Assembly: GCA_002633025.1 (NCBI GenBank)
Contig: NMRB01001032.1
Coordinates: forward strand, 55,353-119,352
Reading direction: 5' to 3'
DNA: 64,000 bases
Source: Notospermus geniculatus
Lineage: Eukaryota; Nemertea; Pilidiophora; Heteronemertea; Lineidae
Shown here in pieces: positions 11,757 through 22,811 of this stretch; position 1 is the first letter of the stretch; every line of letters begins with the position of its first letter. Below the pieces are notes generated by a model. It ran no database searches, was not told where the DNA came from, and was given only the letters and a program-made list of their open reading frames with translations. Both the position numbers and the translations under genes were made by a program.

Positions 11757-12780
11757 TTATTTGGAACTTGTCTGCAACACAGATCTACCAAACTCTCCAC
11801 TCTTCATCTTCCAAAGGTCCAAGCGATAATGACGTGCAAATGATAGTCCAGAGCGCCAGTCCGCTGCCTTCATAACATCCAACAGAGAGGCCCCATTGAA
11901 CATGGCCAAGGATGCTGCCATGGCTCTTGTTGAGTGAGCTCTCACCCGGTCAGCAGGGAGAGGCTTGTTCTGCTGTTCATAAGCGAAACGTATCAGTTTC
12001 ACTAGCCACCCGGATATGGTTCTCTTAGACACCGGTTTTCCTTTCATTCTACCACTGATGGCTACAAAGAGGTGGTTCTCTGCCTCCGCCACGTTGGGGG
12101 CGGATTTCTTTATGTAATATTTGAGTGCCCTCCGGACACAAAGATTTGTTGTCCTTTGAAAAATCAGGTAGGAGAATATCCTGACCAAGGTAAGCTGGTG
12201 TAGCCGTTTTCGGGAGAAAACCAGGGACCGTTCGAACCCTTACTCCCCCTGCCTCCAAGCGCAGGTACGGCTCCTTCCTGCCTAATGCTTGCAACTCAGA
12301 ACAACGTCTTGCCGATGTTATTGCAACCAAAAACACTGTCTTCCAAGTGCAATGCTTGAGAGACGAACCACTCATTGGCTCAAAGGGAAATTTCTGAAGT
12401 GCCTCAAGGACAACGGAGAGGTCCCACGAGGGAATCAATGATTTTGTAGGGGGTTTGATATTAAAAACGCCCTTCAGAAAACGGCAAACCTGCTTGTCCT
12501 CACCCACAGGTCTACCTTCTATGCCCTGGTGAAACTTCGAGATTACAGATCTCATAAGTGCCAATGTCCTATACGCGGTTCCCTTCTCCAACAGGGACTG
12601 AAGAAAGGCACATATCTCAGTTACAGGGGCTGTGCATGCACTAGTACCCCGTTCAGCACACCAATCTGAGAACAGTTTCCACTGCCTACCATATACCCCT
12701 TTGGTTGACTTCCCGATGTCACTCTGCATTGTCCTGACAACCGCTGCAGAAAATCCTGTTGTCGGACTGGACCAGGACAC
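11757..12780 (-). pseudogene. DIRS-like tyrosine recombinase, one frameshift
   Basis: This is the integrase of the element. The N-terminal frame (12780 to about 12145) has a SAM-like DNA-binding part (GVYGRQWKLFSDWCAERG) and the first catalytic arginine in TSARRCSELQ. After a one-base shift near 12140 (an A/T run), the second frame (to 11757) carries the H-x-x-R motif in RAHSTRA and the tyrosine in ARHYRLDLW. The rest of the first frame, down to its stop at 12049, is out of frame. Its start overlaps the end of the RNase H frame. All four catalytic positions checked (R, H, R, Y) are present, so only the frameshift is an obvious defect. Confidence 0.8.
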
Positions 12781-14005
12781 GTTTCCCCCGGAGGGTGTCC
12801 TGGAAGTGTTGGCATGCTCTGATAACGCTTACCAGTTCCTGCACGTTGATGTGCCAGCTCAGTTCTGGGCCTGTCCAAACGCCTTGAACTGCCTGATTGC
12901 CTATGTGACCGCCCCAGGCATAGGAGCTGGAGTCCGTCGTCAAAATTACCTGAGGGGTTCTCTCCCCGAGAGGGACCCCTCGATTCAGATTGTGCTCCGC
13001 TTCCCACCAGCTGAGATGGTGTAACAGAGGGCCCCTTACAGGAATCAGCTGTTGTAAGTCCCTGGAACTGGGCCGCCAGAAGCATAGAAGGTAAAACTGG
13101 ATTGGCCTCATGAACAGTCTGGCCATCCATACCACCTCTATACAAGAAGCCATCATCCCCAACAGCTGTAGAAACTGTCTGGCTGTTGCATGGGACCTGG
13201 ATTTGAGAAGCTGAATAGTTTGAACTATGTCGGCCTTCCTTGCCGTTGGCAAGGAGATCGTGTACAGGGCAGTGTCGAAATTGCCCCCTATAAACACCCT
13301 TTCCCTCGCCGGGTTGATGTGTGATTTGGGGAGGTTTATCAGAAAACCTGCAGCCTCCAGAAGGTTTCGCGACTGCAGTGTGTGTGCAACACCCACCCCT
13401 CTGGCTGGGGCCCTGATCAGCATGTCGTCCAAGTAAGGGAATATGCCGATATGTATCCCGCTCCTTCGTGCTCTGGCTACAACCACAGCCAGAACTTTGG
13501 TAAAGACGCGAGGGGCTGATGCCAGGCCAAAGGGGAGGGTCTTAAACTGATAGGCCTGTCCTTTTATACAGAACCTTAGGAACCTCCTGTGGGCTGGGTG
13601 TATGGGTACATGCAGGTAAGCGTCCTTCAGATCGATAGAACTTAACCAATCTCCCTTCCGGACGGCCTTTTTTACCGTGCGGAGGGTCTCCATCTTGAAG
13701 TGTTTCTTTACGACAAATTGGTTGAGCGGCTTTAGATTTAAGATTGGTCGCCAACCCTCGGGTTTCTTTCTTACCACAAAGAAAGTCGAGTAGAAACCTT
13801 CGTTTTGATGCTCTGGTAGTACTAATTCTATAGCATCTTTTTGAAACAAACTTGCCACCTCTTCTAACAACACGGAATCCCGGGAAGAGCCCCCGTGCAT
13901 GGGGGTCTCCCGTATTCCGTTGGAGGGGGTATATTCAGGAACTCTATGAGGTAGCCCTCCTGCACTATATCCAACACCCACTGATCGTTGCTTATCTGCC
14001 TCCAA
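12719..14005 (-). CDS. DIRS-like reverse transcriptase and truncated RNase H
   Basis: This is the polymerase of the element. Visible in order: an RT core with FVVRKKPEGWRPILNLKPLN, SSIDLKDAYLHVPI, TLPFGLASAPRVFTK and the catalytic FPYLDDML box; a connection region; then RNase H with TTDSSSYAWGG (first Asp), INVQELVSVIRAC (Glu) and VQSDN (second Asp). The frame stops soon after VQSDN at 12719, so the last third of RNase H, which normally brings the final catalytic Asp, is missing. The recombinase frame begins at the same place. That suggests an internal deletion or a compact design. The true start codon is uncertain, because the frame is open from 14005 without a clear ATG. Confidence 0.85.
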   Translation of the reverse strand: MEADKQRSVGVGYSAGGLPHRVPEYTPSNGIRETPMHGGSSRDSVLLEEVASLFQKDAIELVLPEHQNEGFYSTFFVVRKKPEGWRPILNLKPLNQFVVKKHFKMETLRTVKKAVRKGDWLSSIDLKDAYLHVPIHPAHRRFLRFCIKGQAYQFKTLPFGLASAPRVFTKVLAVVVARARRSGIHIGIFPYLDDMLIRAPARGVGVAHTLQSRNLLEAAGFLINLPKSHINPARERVFIGGNFDTALYTISLPTARKADIVQTIQLLKSRSHATARQFLQLLGMMASCIEVVWMARLFMRPIQFYLLCFWRPSSRDLQQLIPVRGPLLHHLSWWEAEHNLNRGVPLGERTPQVILTTDSSSYAWGGHIGNQAVQGVWTGPELSWHINVQELVSVIRACQHFQDTLRGKRVLVQSDNRIFCSGCQDNAE

Positions 14006-14077
14006 AACTGGGCAGCCACAGCAATCCTCCCGCCGACTGGAGGGTAGCTGTGGGGGAGGGAAAGGGGATCTTTTTTC

Positions 14078-15870
14078 CTATTGTTGCCTTCCCCGCCCCT
14101 TGGCGGGAAAGGAAGGAAAGGACTGGAAACCTCCCTTTCCTCTTGCAGCAGGCTTCTGTCTGTTATCCCTGAAAGACACCTGACGAGTATCTTGGTTGCC
14201 TGCATCCTGTGTGCGTTGCCTCTTCTGGGCAGAAGGGCCGGAGGACTGTTTGGAAGAGGACGCCTGTTTGGGGTAGGTCTTGTTCGAGTTGGACGACTTG
14301 CGCTTACCCAAGACATCTGTTGACATCCTTCTCAGGCCATCCGTGCCATCCAGGTGCTCGTTGGCCAACTTGTAGTCCTCAAGGATAGCTTTCAGGCGGC
14401 CGCCGCAGAGGTTTCCATCACCTGTGATAGGAGCTGCCTTGACCTGTTCCTGTACATTCTGCGACCACTTCGTGCTATTCAGCCAGATGGCCCGCCTAGC
14501 TGAAGTAGACACGGTCTCCAAGCCGAGAAGCTTTTTCTCCGTTCCCTGGAGAAGGGTATCCTTAAGCTTGGGGTTCTTCTCCTTGAAGTTCGGAACGACC
14601 CTTGCCAGCTCATGCTTGAGAAAATCATCCAACTTGGCAGGGGAAAGGAATTTAGCATAGTCCTCGTCTGCTATCCTATATCTTGCTGCCATGGACGACG
14701 AAAAGGAAGTCAATTTCCCCGGGTCCTTGGCCCAGATCTTCTCGATGATACGGAATATCCGATGTGGCCTTGGGCCAGAGGGAGTTTAACCCTAGGTCGA
14801 GACTGGCTGAAACGAGAAGAGGATAACTCAGGATCTGCAACTGGTTCAATGACAACCTTGTCCTGAAGCTTGGGGAGGGACTTCACCAAGGACCTCAGGG
14901 CCTCGTGATAAGCTTCGACCTCCGTATTCCTGGCATCAACTTCCAGGATCGTCTGAGCCGAGCAATGACTATCAGAACCTGGTCTGACGTTGACCTGACT
15001 TACCGAGTCCCCTGGCGTCACCGAGTCCTCCAACTCTGAGGGAGCTTCAGTAGTGGCAGATTTCCGACGCTTGAAATTCCAGGAGGAGAGCAAGGAACGT
15101 CCCTCAGAATGCCATTCCTCATCATCGAATTCGTCGTATTCCAAAACAGGGTGATGGGCCCGTTTCTCCCCGCCAACCAACAGGGGAGGGGCTCCCAGTC
15201 CTGCTGAGGTTGTGGCTAACCCTTTATCCTTGTCACCCCCGACCTGAGGTGGCCTGGGAGGGGCAGCCTGGTTAGTTACCCCCGCCTGTGGTAACTGTGT
15301 AGTAGCTGGGGCAAGCTCCCCCACGTGTGGAGCAGACCCAGCAGACGCAGATGGAGTCTGGCTCGCACCGGAACAAGAGAGGCCCTGGGCCTGTGGCATG
15401 CAGTAAAAGTGCCAGCTGGCCAGAGATAGATTTAGAAATAAGGTTCAGGAGGGAGCTATTAAGCTCATCCTTAGACACCAGAGAGGCCCCAGGTGCGGCA
15501 GCCGACGTCTGCTTGGAACCCGACACCGACAGGGCCTGGATGTTTTCAGCATGATACTTCATCCACAGACGCTGGTCTCTGGGAGAAAGATCAGCACACA
15601 GAGGACAATCGTGTCCCCGGGACCCGAAACGCACTTGAAACATAGGAAGTGCGGGTCCGAAATGCCGAAAACCCTTTTACAATTTCCCGCCATACATACC
15701 TTGACCGCGCCAGCAGCTGGGTCCTGACGGTCCGCCATTTGCAATGATGACGCTGATGGCGGGGGAGATGAACGATCTCTCGAATCGGTCGAAATCTGAG
15801 GCTTGTCGATAAAACCGGCACCGCTTGTACCGCTGATCGGCGAGGCAGAGTCTCCCGAAAAGTCTGTCAT
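14078..15870 (-). pseudogene. DIRS-like gag region in several frames
   Basis: The putative nucleocapsid gene is broken into at least four overlapping open stretches: about 15559-15870, 15272-15643, 14710-15399 and 14078-14713. A cysteine/histidine cluster spans the first two, with HFLCFKC in one frame and HDCPLCADLS in the next, as in the zinc-knuckle-like part of DIRS gag proteins. The middle is low-complexity and proline/acid-rich. The last stretch carries ILEDYKLANEHLDGTDGL and ends in a basic, RG-rich tail. The frame changes imply several indels. The assignment rests on position and the Cys/His cluster. Confidence 0.6.
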
Positions 15871-15958
15871 TCCAAAAGTTAATCGAAAAAGTCACAAAGA
15901 TACGAAATCCGTAGAATAATTTCCGCATAAAAAATCACGCAGCCTAGACGTCAACGTG

Positions 15959-16124
15959 CTTAAGAGGAAATTGGAGTGCGCATGCGCGGGATGGGTAAGG
16001 TGGCGTGGTGATGACGTCACGGTATGGAGGTTGATTTGAATTTCTTAAGCAGTTCTAGACGGTTAGAGGGGAATTCCATATAATAAATATAGAGGCAATG
16101 GTAAGTATACGAACGAGGAGAAAT
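15959..16124. repeat. Inverted terminal repeat, 5' end of the DIRS-like element
   Basis: 15959-16110 is inverted relative to 11369-11520, and 16111-16124 is the end-specific tip GAACGAGGAGAAAT. Confidence 0.8.
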
Positions 16125-17225
16125 ATCATGAACTTGCATAAGTTTTATTTTTGACAAAAGTTCGAAATTTCTATAAAAAAGTGATTTTCAATCGCATATT
16201 TTTTTGAAGTGAAACCAACGTCATTTTAAAGCTTTCCTGTTTCTATACACGAATAAATTTTCAAATTTTCAATTGGAGCTTCCATGTCGTAATTATGAAG
16301 AATTTACTCGAAAGTTTCAGTCGGAACTCCAGTCAACAGTTCAAGTCTTATTTTGTAGTCGACCTTTCCTTATTGTCCCAAGACCAAGCTCACGGAATAA
16401 TAAGTCCCATTCATCGTAGGTCAAGTTAGTAAATGGCGTCAATTCCATAAGAGGTTACGTAGGCTCTCCTGCCTTCATTGGTAAGGAACTGTAAGGAGGA
16501 ATTAAGAAAGGTGACACCAGCACTCATCTCACACAAAAGACCGCCTGGCCTTGGATTACTCGATGGAGTGTCATCAGGAGTAACTATTGTTGACTTGGCC
16601 ATGAATAGGCCTATTCACAATATTCAGCAGGCTGGGTAGATCTAAATGAGACGGAAGGAATAGCCCTGACTTGACTGGAAAACCGAACGAAATTCATTTT
16701 GGAAAATGCTCTGTAACTTCTGTTGACCACGGATTTTTTTAAACCTGAAAAAATAATTTTGCTGGGAAACAAACAGGCTTTAAAGTGACGTTGGTTTCAC
16801 TTCTAAAAAATATGCGATTGAAAATCACACTTTTTAATGGAAATTTCAAACTTCTGTCAAAAATAAAACTCATGCAAGTTCATAATATTTTTGGTCTCAA
16901 AATGTGTCTTGATGCCCTAAGTAATTGCCGTAAAAAGCAAAGGTTGTTCCGCTGAAGATTTTGGGAAATATTTAAGTTTATTAGCTGTGCATTTACTTTT
17001 GATTAAGGGTGTACATGCTCTATTCTAGAGCATATTCCGCATATGCTTACCATATGTCTCATACAAGTTTGTAAAATAATGCGTCGATTCATTGCTGAAT
17101 GAATTAAGCTTACTCTTCGAAATCCGAAGCAAGAATAATCCCTTTTGGGGCACCTTGCAAGCAAGAAAGATGTGGGAATACGGAAACAGAACAAACCTGT
17201 CGTGCGAGACTTCGAAACGTCAACG

Positions 17226-17568
17226 CTAATCACCGAAGTATGGCAAGCAGTCCCAACGCTTCACTAAAAAAAGCTTCTCCCGACCGTTTTTTTCATTAAC
17301 AGAAATGTTCCGATAGTAATCATCAAATCTCGTTATAACGCATCCATCATGTCCATCGGGAGCGGAGACGGACTCTATATTGGACATGTTGGAACTGAAC
17401 GAGATGCACTCTGGCGTCATGACGCAAAGAATGGAACATTCGATGGCAGACAGTCCTGGAAAGAATTCCACAAGCGATGATTTTGGCACGCTCTTGTAGA
17501 ACAAAGCTTCGAACGTTTTACCTGAAATTAAGTTGCACTGGTTTGAAAGGAGCACTTTGACCTCATCC
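17226..17568 (-). CDS. PAN/apple-domain exon
   Basis: An acceptor (TTTTGCAG at 17569-17576) opens an exon that reads to a stop at 17226. The product has the six-cysteine layout of PAN/apple modules, which bind proteins or sugars in secreted and surface proteins: NQC, then IECSILC (C-x3-C), PEC five residues later, GCVITRF and a final RWDC. The start of a typical beta strand (FEALFYKS) precedes the central helix with the paired cysteines. Acceptor phase is 2, so an upstream exon is needed, presumably at higher coordinates. The stop after PYFGD could be real, or the exon could end at a weak GT donor just before it. Its layout matches the exon at 36415-36708. A host gene is likely but its full structure is not visible. 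Confidence 0.55.
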
Positions 17569-17916
17569 CTGCAAAATGCATCTTTTCGCCGGTGAAAGTA
17601 TAAAGAAGATGTCGATCAACGGGCATTGACCCATCCATACTTGTCCGCACTATCAGCATGCAGTGCGGGACTCGACTCTGCAAATTTCATGAAGTGAACT
17701 CCTTTATGTGCAAACCAAACGCGGACATGATGTCGTAGCTACCTAGTACTTCTGTATTATGTAAGAGCGGTGTAACGTTTTTCAGTGTGGCCATTTCCTT
17801 AGTGTGACTCCCATTGTTTAGAACACACCGGAAAACGGACTGACGGTTTGTCTGTGTGTCGTTAATTGTCAAATCGCGCCTTATTCAAACGTTAGACCGG
17901 GTTTATTCATTAATAA

Positions 17917-18137
17917 AGCCTAGGTCACACATGCACCGGGCCCCGTACGATTTTCCCCACTCAGCGGCTTGCTGCGGATTTTAGAGACTTAAACTCGGAT
18001 CTAAGATGAATCATGCCGAAATCGCCTCAATAGATAGGCGGAAAGTAGGCTGGATCAAACTGGGCACCGTAGAAATTGGCCAAAATGTCTGTTTTTACTC
18101 GCCGTACGGGCCCCGGAGTGGATATGTGACTGGGGCT
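17917..18137. repeat. MITE, family of 61778-61997
   Basis: It begins AGCCTAGGTCACA and ends near GGGGCTTTA. The interior, with GGGCCCCGTACG, CGCCTCAATAGATAG and GCCGTACGGGCCCCGG, matches 61778-61997 in the opposite orientation. Confidence 0.6.
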
Positions 18138-18205
18138 TTAGCACTATGTATTTGGGGGCTTATTTGTTGAGCCGTTCGATCAGTAGTACGTAGATTCAGT
18201 CTTAC

Positions 18206-19904
18206 TTAAGCATGGCGCACGCCTGCGAGCAAAATCATGCGACCACCGACAAGACTGGCGACCACGACGTCGCAGGCAACCATCGCGTGCGAGGTCGCTT
18301 GCCGACCACACTCGCGACCATTTTAAGCATGGCGCACACGGGCGATTTTTCGAGCGATTTTCTAGGCGACCTGCCTTGCGACCACAGCAGCGACTGAACA
18401 TATTTTAAGGTTTTTTTTTGTTTGTTGAACCGTTTGCGATAAATGCTTCATTGGAAGATCAGTGATGTCGCGGATGACATCACTGATCGACCTCAAAGGT
18501 AATTATCGCATGCGACGTAGGAGTCGCCCCCATTTTAGTCGCTCGTGTGCGCCATGCTTTAGTAAACCATCCGCAAACGACTGACGACCTCCGGAAGCGA
18601 TCGAAGTCGCCGACTGTTGTGGTGTCGCGTCAACCTCGTTTCCAGGGGTCGTTCGCTTTCTGACAACATGGCGGCGCCTCACCAACCCCTGGCATCCGCT
18701 TTGGGTTTAATGCAGTTGATTGGTTGACGGGAAACCGTCAAACATACCCAGGAATATACCCAAACAAATTTTCAAAATATTTTGGATCACACAAAAGGTT
18801 ACCTATATCAAGGTTTGATTTTTTGTAAAAAGAATTTTAAAAAACACAAATAAGGTTTTTACATTAATTATTTTGACTCGTGCTGCCACCTACACTTAGA
18901 CCAAAGATCCCGGTTTTAAAACAAAAGCTGATTCCAGGGGTTGGTGAAGCGTCCGCCATGTTGTCAGAAAGCGAACGACCCCCTGGAAACGAGGTTGGCG
19001 TGGCATCCGAATTGTTCGCGGATGAAAGCTTCGTCATTTTTGTATCGGTCGACTAGTCACAAAATAAGTCGGCTTTTGCGACCGAAAATTAAACATGTTG
19101 AATTTTTGGTCTCTTGGTGCGACCGGAATTCTGGTCTCCGTTGGGCATTGAAACCGGTCATTCAGATTAGGCCTACCCAGTGCAACAATCTTCCGCAAAC
19201 AATGTAACGACCACTCAAGCGATCAGATACGAGATGAGATTCGATTAATCGGACGACCACACTGACTGGACGCTTGGTGCAACGATCTGCCGCAGAGTAG
19301 GGGACAAATCCTGCAAATCTCCAGTCGCTTTAGCAGTCGAATGGGCAGTCTCCTAAAAAATTGCACGAAAAATCGCAGGTGTGCGCCATGCCTTAAGCCG
19401 GCATGGCGCACACGAGTGACAAAATCAAGGCGACTGCCGACAAGACTGCCAAAACGACCAGAAATCTAATAGACTTTACCCATGTCTGCGGCAAATCGTC
19501 GTCCCAACCGACTGGTCGCTTTGGTCGACCGACTGATCAGTTTCATCGCCTACCTGATCGGTTCAGGTGGTCGTTGCATCATATGCAGACTATTTATGCT
19601 ATGACAAAACCTCCCCTCAAAAACATATTTGCGCTCGGCGAGCGAAGATCCTGGCGACCAAAATTCAACATGGCCGATTATCTTCGCGACTTGTCGGCGG
19701 AGCAGGAAAAAGATCCGCAAGCTGTGCGATGGTCTGTGGCTTAAGTCGCTCCGGGAGTCGTCTGTCGTTTGCGGATTCTTCACAAAAATGGTCACCAGTG
19801 TGGTCGGCGAGCGACGTCGCTAGCGATGGTCTCCTACGACGTCGCCAGCGATGGACTCGTCGGCAGTCGCCTTGATTTTGTCGCTCGTGTGCGCCATGCT
19901 TTAT
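18206..19904. mobile_element. Cluster of GCATGGCGCAC-ended foldback elements
   Basis: TTAAGCATGGCGCAC at 18206 faces GCGCCATGCTTTA at 19891. Inner ends of the same type lie near 18324, 18549, 19387 and 19400 in both orientations. All carry GCGAC/GTCGC-rich subterminal sequence. The tract looks like several related elements inserted into or beside each other. A stretch with CCAGGGGTCGTTCGCTTTC near 18645 returns inverted near 18956. There is no coding region. Confidence 0.5.
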
Positions 19905-20231
19905 CGAGCTAGCTTGACAAACAAGCTTAAAATTGAACCTTGCAGGTCAAGCTGGCGATAAAGACACGCCTCCTCATGAATATGCATAACGGCGCCAGCC
20001 ACTTTAGTTCGAAGGTCGCATAGTTCTACTACTCTTTTTGATAAAGATACAGAAATGCTCATCTTCATATTCATGGAAAGCCCTTTCACAATCGACAAAC
20101 GACCTACAGGTAGGCTGTAATGTAGATCCTTCTCGGTATTGTCGACGGGCGTCGATGCCATTGCGCCAGAAACGGAATCCGCCATTTTCGCCTTCAATTT
20201 TGGAAGACAAATCTGATTGTTCAATCATTAG

Positions 20232-20325
20232 TTTTCATGTGTTTGATTTGAGTCAACCAGGCCAATTTGACATTGAACTTCAATGTCGAATTGGTCTGGT
20301 TCACTCAGATCAAACACATGAAAAT
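20232..20325. repeat. Near-perfect hairpin MITE
   Basis: Two arms of about 45 bases (TTTTCATGTGTTTGA inward to GACATTGAA, and back) meet almost without a loop. Confidence 0.65.
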
Positions 20326-20602
20326 TAATGAAGCTGGCTCGACGTTTAAGCCAAATTTTAGGCCTACATAAGCACATTTCTATCCATACGCGTATGGAGA
20401 GAAATCTATTTGTGGTTCCCCCCTCTAAGGACAATTGCCTTCCGGGAGCTTCCAGGAACCCTAATTACCTCGCATCTCCCGGGTCAGTTCACACGCTCTG
20501 GTACGCCGAGCCCGCCTATCAAGGGTACCTATATAGGGCTGTCTCCGGGCGCCAGCAGCCAATCACAGCAATGCGCGCGATTCTGAGCTAACCCAGATGC
20601 CT

Positions 20603-21279
20603 GGGGCCATATGCATAAAACTACTTTAGTAGGAAAATCCCAAGGGATTCCCTCAAACCACCACTAAAGTGGAAATCTTAACTTAAGGGAGATGCAGAAA
20701 GCTACTTTAGAATAGTGAAAGCCTCAAAATCACCCTTAACTCTAAGTGTGGTCACAGTTCCCTTAACTGACTCCTTAACTTCACAGTTGTGGCAGGCACA
20801 GGTTGGAATATGCTATCCATGCTGTTTTTTAATGCATGCTAGCCAAATAGGCCGGGGAAATTATGTGCTAGGCTAGGGTGGGATAACATTGAACTGTGCC
20901 AAGGATTTTGATTTGACAGACCATGTATCCTCTTTCTGTCCTACCAATTTGGTAACCTCTTTTTTTGTTTTCCACCGTTAATAGCCATTTTACACAGTTC
21001 CAAACATACTAAAATGTCCATTACAGCATTGCCTGCAGTCATGTTCATGTTCATGCAGCCCACATTTGAGAAACCTTAAGTATAACACTCAAGAAATCTG
21101 GGAAACCCCTTGAATACTGAAATTTCATTGGCTGACACCACAATTCCTGGAAATACTTTAGTTAAGGGTTGCCCTTAGCTGAGTATGCCCTTAGTTTGTT
21201 TTATGCATACACCTTAAGTATGGCACTTGGTAAAGTGAAATCCTTAGACTTTAAGGGCAAGTTTTATGCATATGGCCCC
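20603..21279. mobile_element. MITE with GGGGCCATATGCATAAAAC ends
   Basis: The left end GGGGCCATATGCATAAAAC is the inverse of GTTTTATGCATATGGCCCC at the right. The subterminal parts are rich in CTTAAG and TTAAGGG words. No ORF of note lies inside. Elements at 46148-46290 share the GCATAAAAC theme. Confidence 0.6.
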
Positions 21280-21290
21280 TGGGGCTTAGA

Positions 21291-21512
21291 ATGAGGAGGT
21301 CGCCTAATTTTTTCTACCATTTGATGGCGCTGCGACCGTATCCACTTTTCCACTGTGACGTCGTACGGAGCGTCAACGTCACACTGCCGTGACGTTGTGG
21401 CTTCATGCTCGCACCTCACATTGCCACGGAGATTACGTCCTCAAGACAATGAAAAGGCCTGATACGGTCGCAGCGACATCTTTCCGTGGAGAAAAGGCGA
21501 CCTCCTCATTAC
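21291..21512. repeat. Foldback MITE
   Basis: ATGAGGAGGTCGCCT at the left faces GGCGACCTCCTCAT at the right, with inner matches around GCGACCGTATC and GATACGGTCGC. Confidence 0.55.
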
Positions 21513-21961
21513 TCCTGCCTTACAGGAAACAACATCTCTTTGCCCCACTCCTTTACCATTTCGTTGCCCCCTGGTATGCAGCAGCATGTGTAATTTATGT
21601 AACTACTCAAATATTTCTTATTCGCTGCATATCGCTGATTTATTTGGGGCCCATTTTTCAGAAATTTTCGTCAAAAGTCAAAATCGCAATAAAGTCACTC
21701 CGTGGCCGTTTCATGTCTAATATTGTCTTATTGTTATTTTCTGTTCGGTGGGCACTCAACCTTGGTGAGTGACCCCAACATATGTTGTGCCTCTCGCTCT
21801 TAACCCGGAGGGGGCGACACCACAAATGTTTTTACATGTATCAAGCCGGGCTCAGTAAATAGCCACTTTCATTTTGTAACGTTATCTTTACATTGCCGAC
21901 GTAAAGGGTTCGTCAAGGATAATGGTAATTCGCGAAATGGAACGAAAGTCCGTTCCACAAA

Positions 21962-22811
21962 TCACAATATTAGCCTTCTTAACCCACCTTCCGTTAATAT
22001 ACTGTATTCCGAGACCGAGGGCAACGGTGCACCAGGTTTATGGGAAATGAAAAGCAAGCTTGTGATACTGACGGTCGTATCTGGTCCCTTGCCAAAATTT
22101 AACACGGTCTTGTTACTGGCAAGTGTTGGTCCGAACTCCCACGCTCTACGAAATCCTATCTTCAACACACGTTTACCGTCGACACAAAATGAAAACATTG
22201 GCGGGTCATATTCCCAAGAGCCGGAGGGTATAATGAATCTGAAGGTAAAGTCATACCACCGTCTCAAACGAATTGTATTCTCAAAGAAGTATTCATTTTC
22301 CATCAATTGTTTGCTCTTGATATTGTTTGTATTTCGACATTGAGCAATGCATATACGTAGGCCTACTATTGCTACGTGTCTCCGATTTGTGACAGTCATT
22401 CCGATTCTTCCAGAACTGCCTCCAGCTCTGAGGGGATGCTTGATGTTCGAAAGATAAAACAATACCCCGCGATTTTTACGTCTATCAAATCTGATTTTGA
22501 ATGCAAGGGTGAATCCATCTTTCACGGGAAATATGCCCCTAAACGACTGAATGGCTTTTCAGATGGAGGGCATCACTGGCAAGTCTGGATGGACCATTTG
22601 TCAACAGTGAACGGTCCATTCCCACAAGTGGCGTGTACCTGCCGACTGTATTCAGATACGGCGAAAATTTGTCCAGAGGCCAGTACAGAACCTTACACCC
22701 CACAGTAAGGCCTACTCCAAGACTCCACACAAGAAGCAAAGTCCTGCCTTTCCCAACACCCCGTAGAAAAGAAAAAGCTTGGTGCCGTTTGTTCATCTCT
22801 GCGAGTTTCAA
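21962..22811 (-). pseudogene. LamG-like domain, decayed or frameshifted
   Basis: The minus strand encodes a domain resembling laminin-G/concanavalin-type modules of extracellular proteins. One frame (to 22539) has VLYWPLDKFSPYLNTVGRY, then LLTNGPSRLASDALHLK, which is the usual opening of such a domain. The other frame (22525 to 21962) has KDGFTLAFKIRFDRR, MFSFCVDGKRVLKIGF and further strands. The frames join only if a TAG at about 22537 is read through and a short indel near 22525 is allowed, so this copy is probably a pseudogene. A sequencing error or a small unseen intron is possible. A plausible acceptor precedes VLYW, and a GAAG/GTGGGT donor lies near 21990. It is on the same strand as the apple exon at 17226-17568, but a link is unproven. 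Confidence 0.45.

Larger units (their letters stand above)
11331..16124 (-). mobile_element. Complete DIRS-like retrotransposon, degenerate
   Basis: Order on the minus strand: inverted repeat, gag-like region, reverse transcriptase with RNase H, tyrosine recombinase, internal complementary region, inverted repeat. The two repeats match over about 152 bp (15959-16110 and 11369-11520). Beyond that, the outer tips differ: 35 bases on the left, 14 on the right. The internal region (11570-11673) joins the inverse of both tips, as DIRS elements require. AAT is shared at both edges (11331-11333 and 16122-16124), and there is no longer target duplication, as expected for tyrosine-recombinase integration. 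Frameshifts in gag and recombinase indicate an inactive but fairly young copy. Confidence 0.85.
11205..17015. mobile_element. Inverted-repeat element split by the DIRS-like insertion
   Basis: The left end starts TGTACACCCTTAATCAAAAG at 11205, and the right end finishes with its inverse at 17015. Without the inserted 4.8 kb the element is about 1.0 kb and almost entirely two long arms. The outer part of the left arm is 11205-11333, and its inner part continues at 16125 to about 16240. The uninterrupted right arm runs from about 16760 to 17015. No ORF belongs to it. Confidence 0.65.

Noticed and set aside
12621-13145. 174-codon minus-strand ORF overlapping the RNase H region
   Set aside because: It is a second frame of the same DNA. 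The frame with YLDD and RNase H motifs is the coding one.
22047-22343. Plus-strand ORF of 98 codons
   Set aside because: It is antisense to the LamG-like frame, which has recognisable domain motifs.
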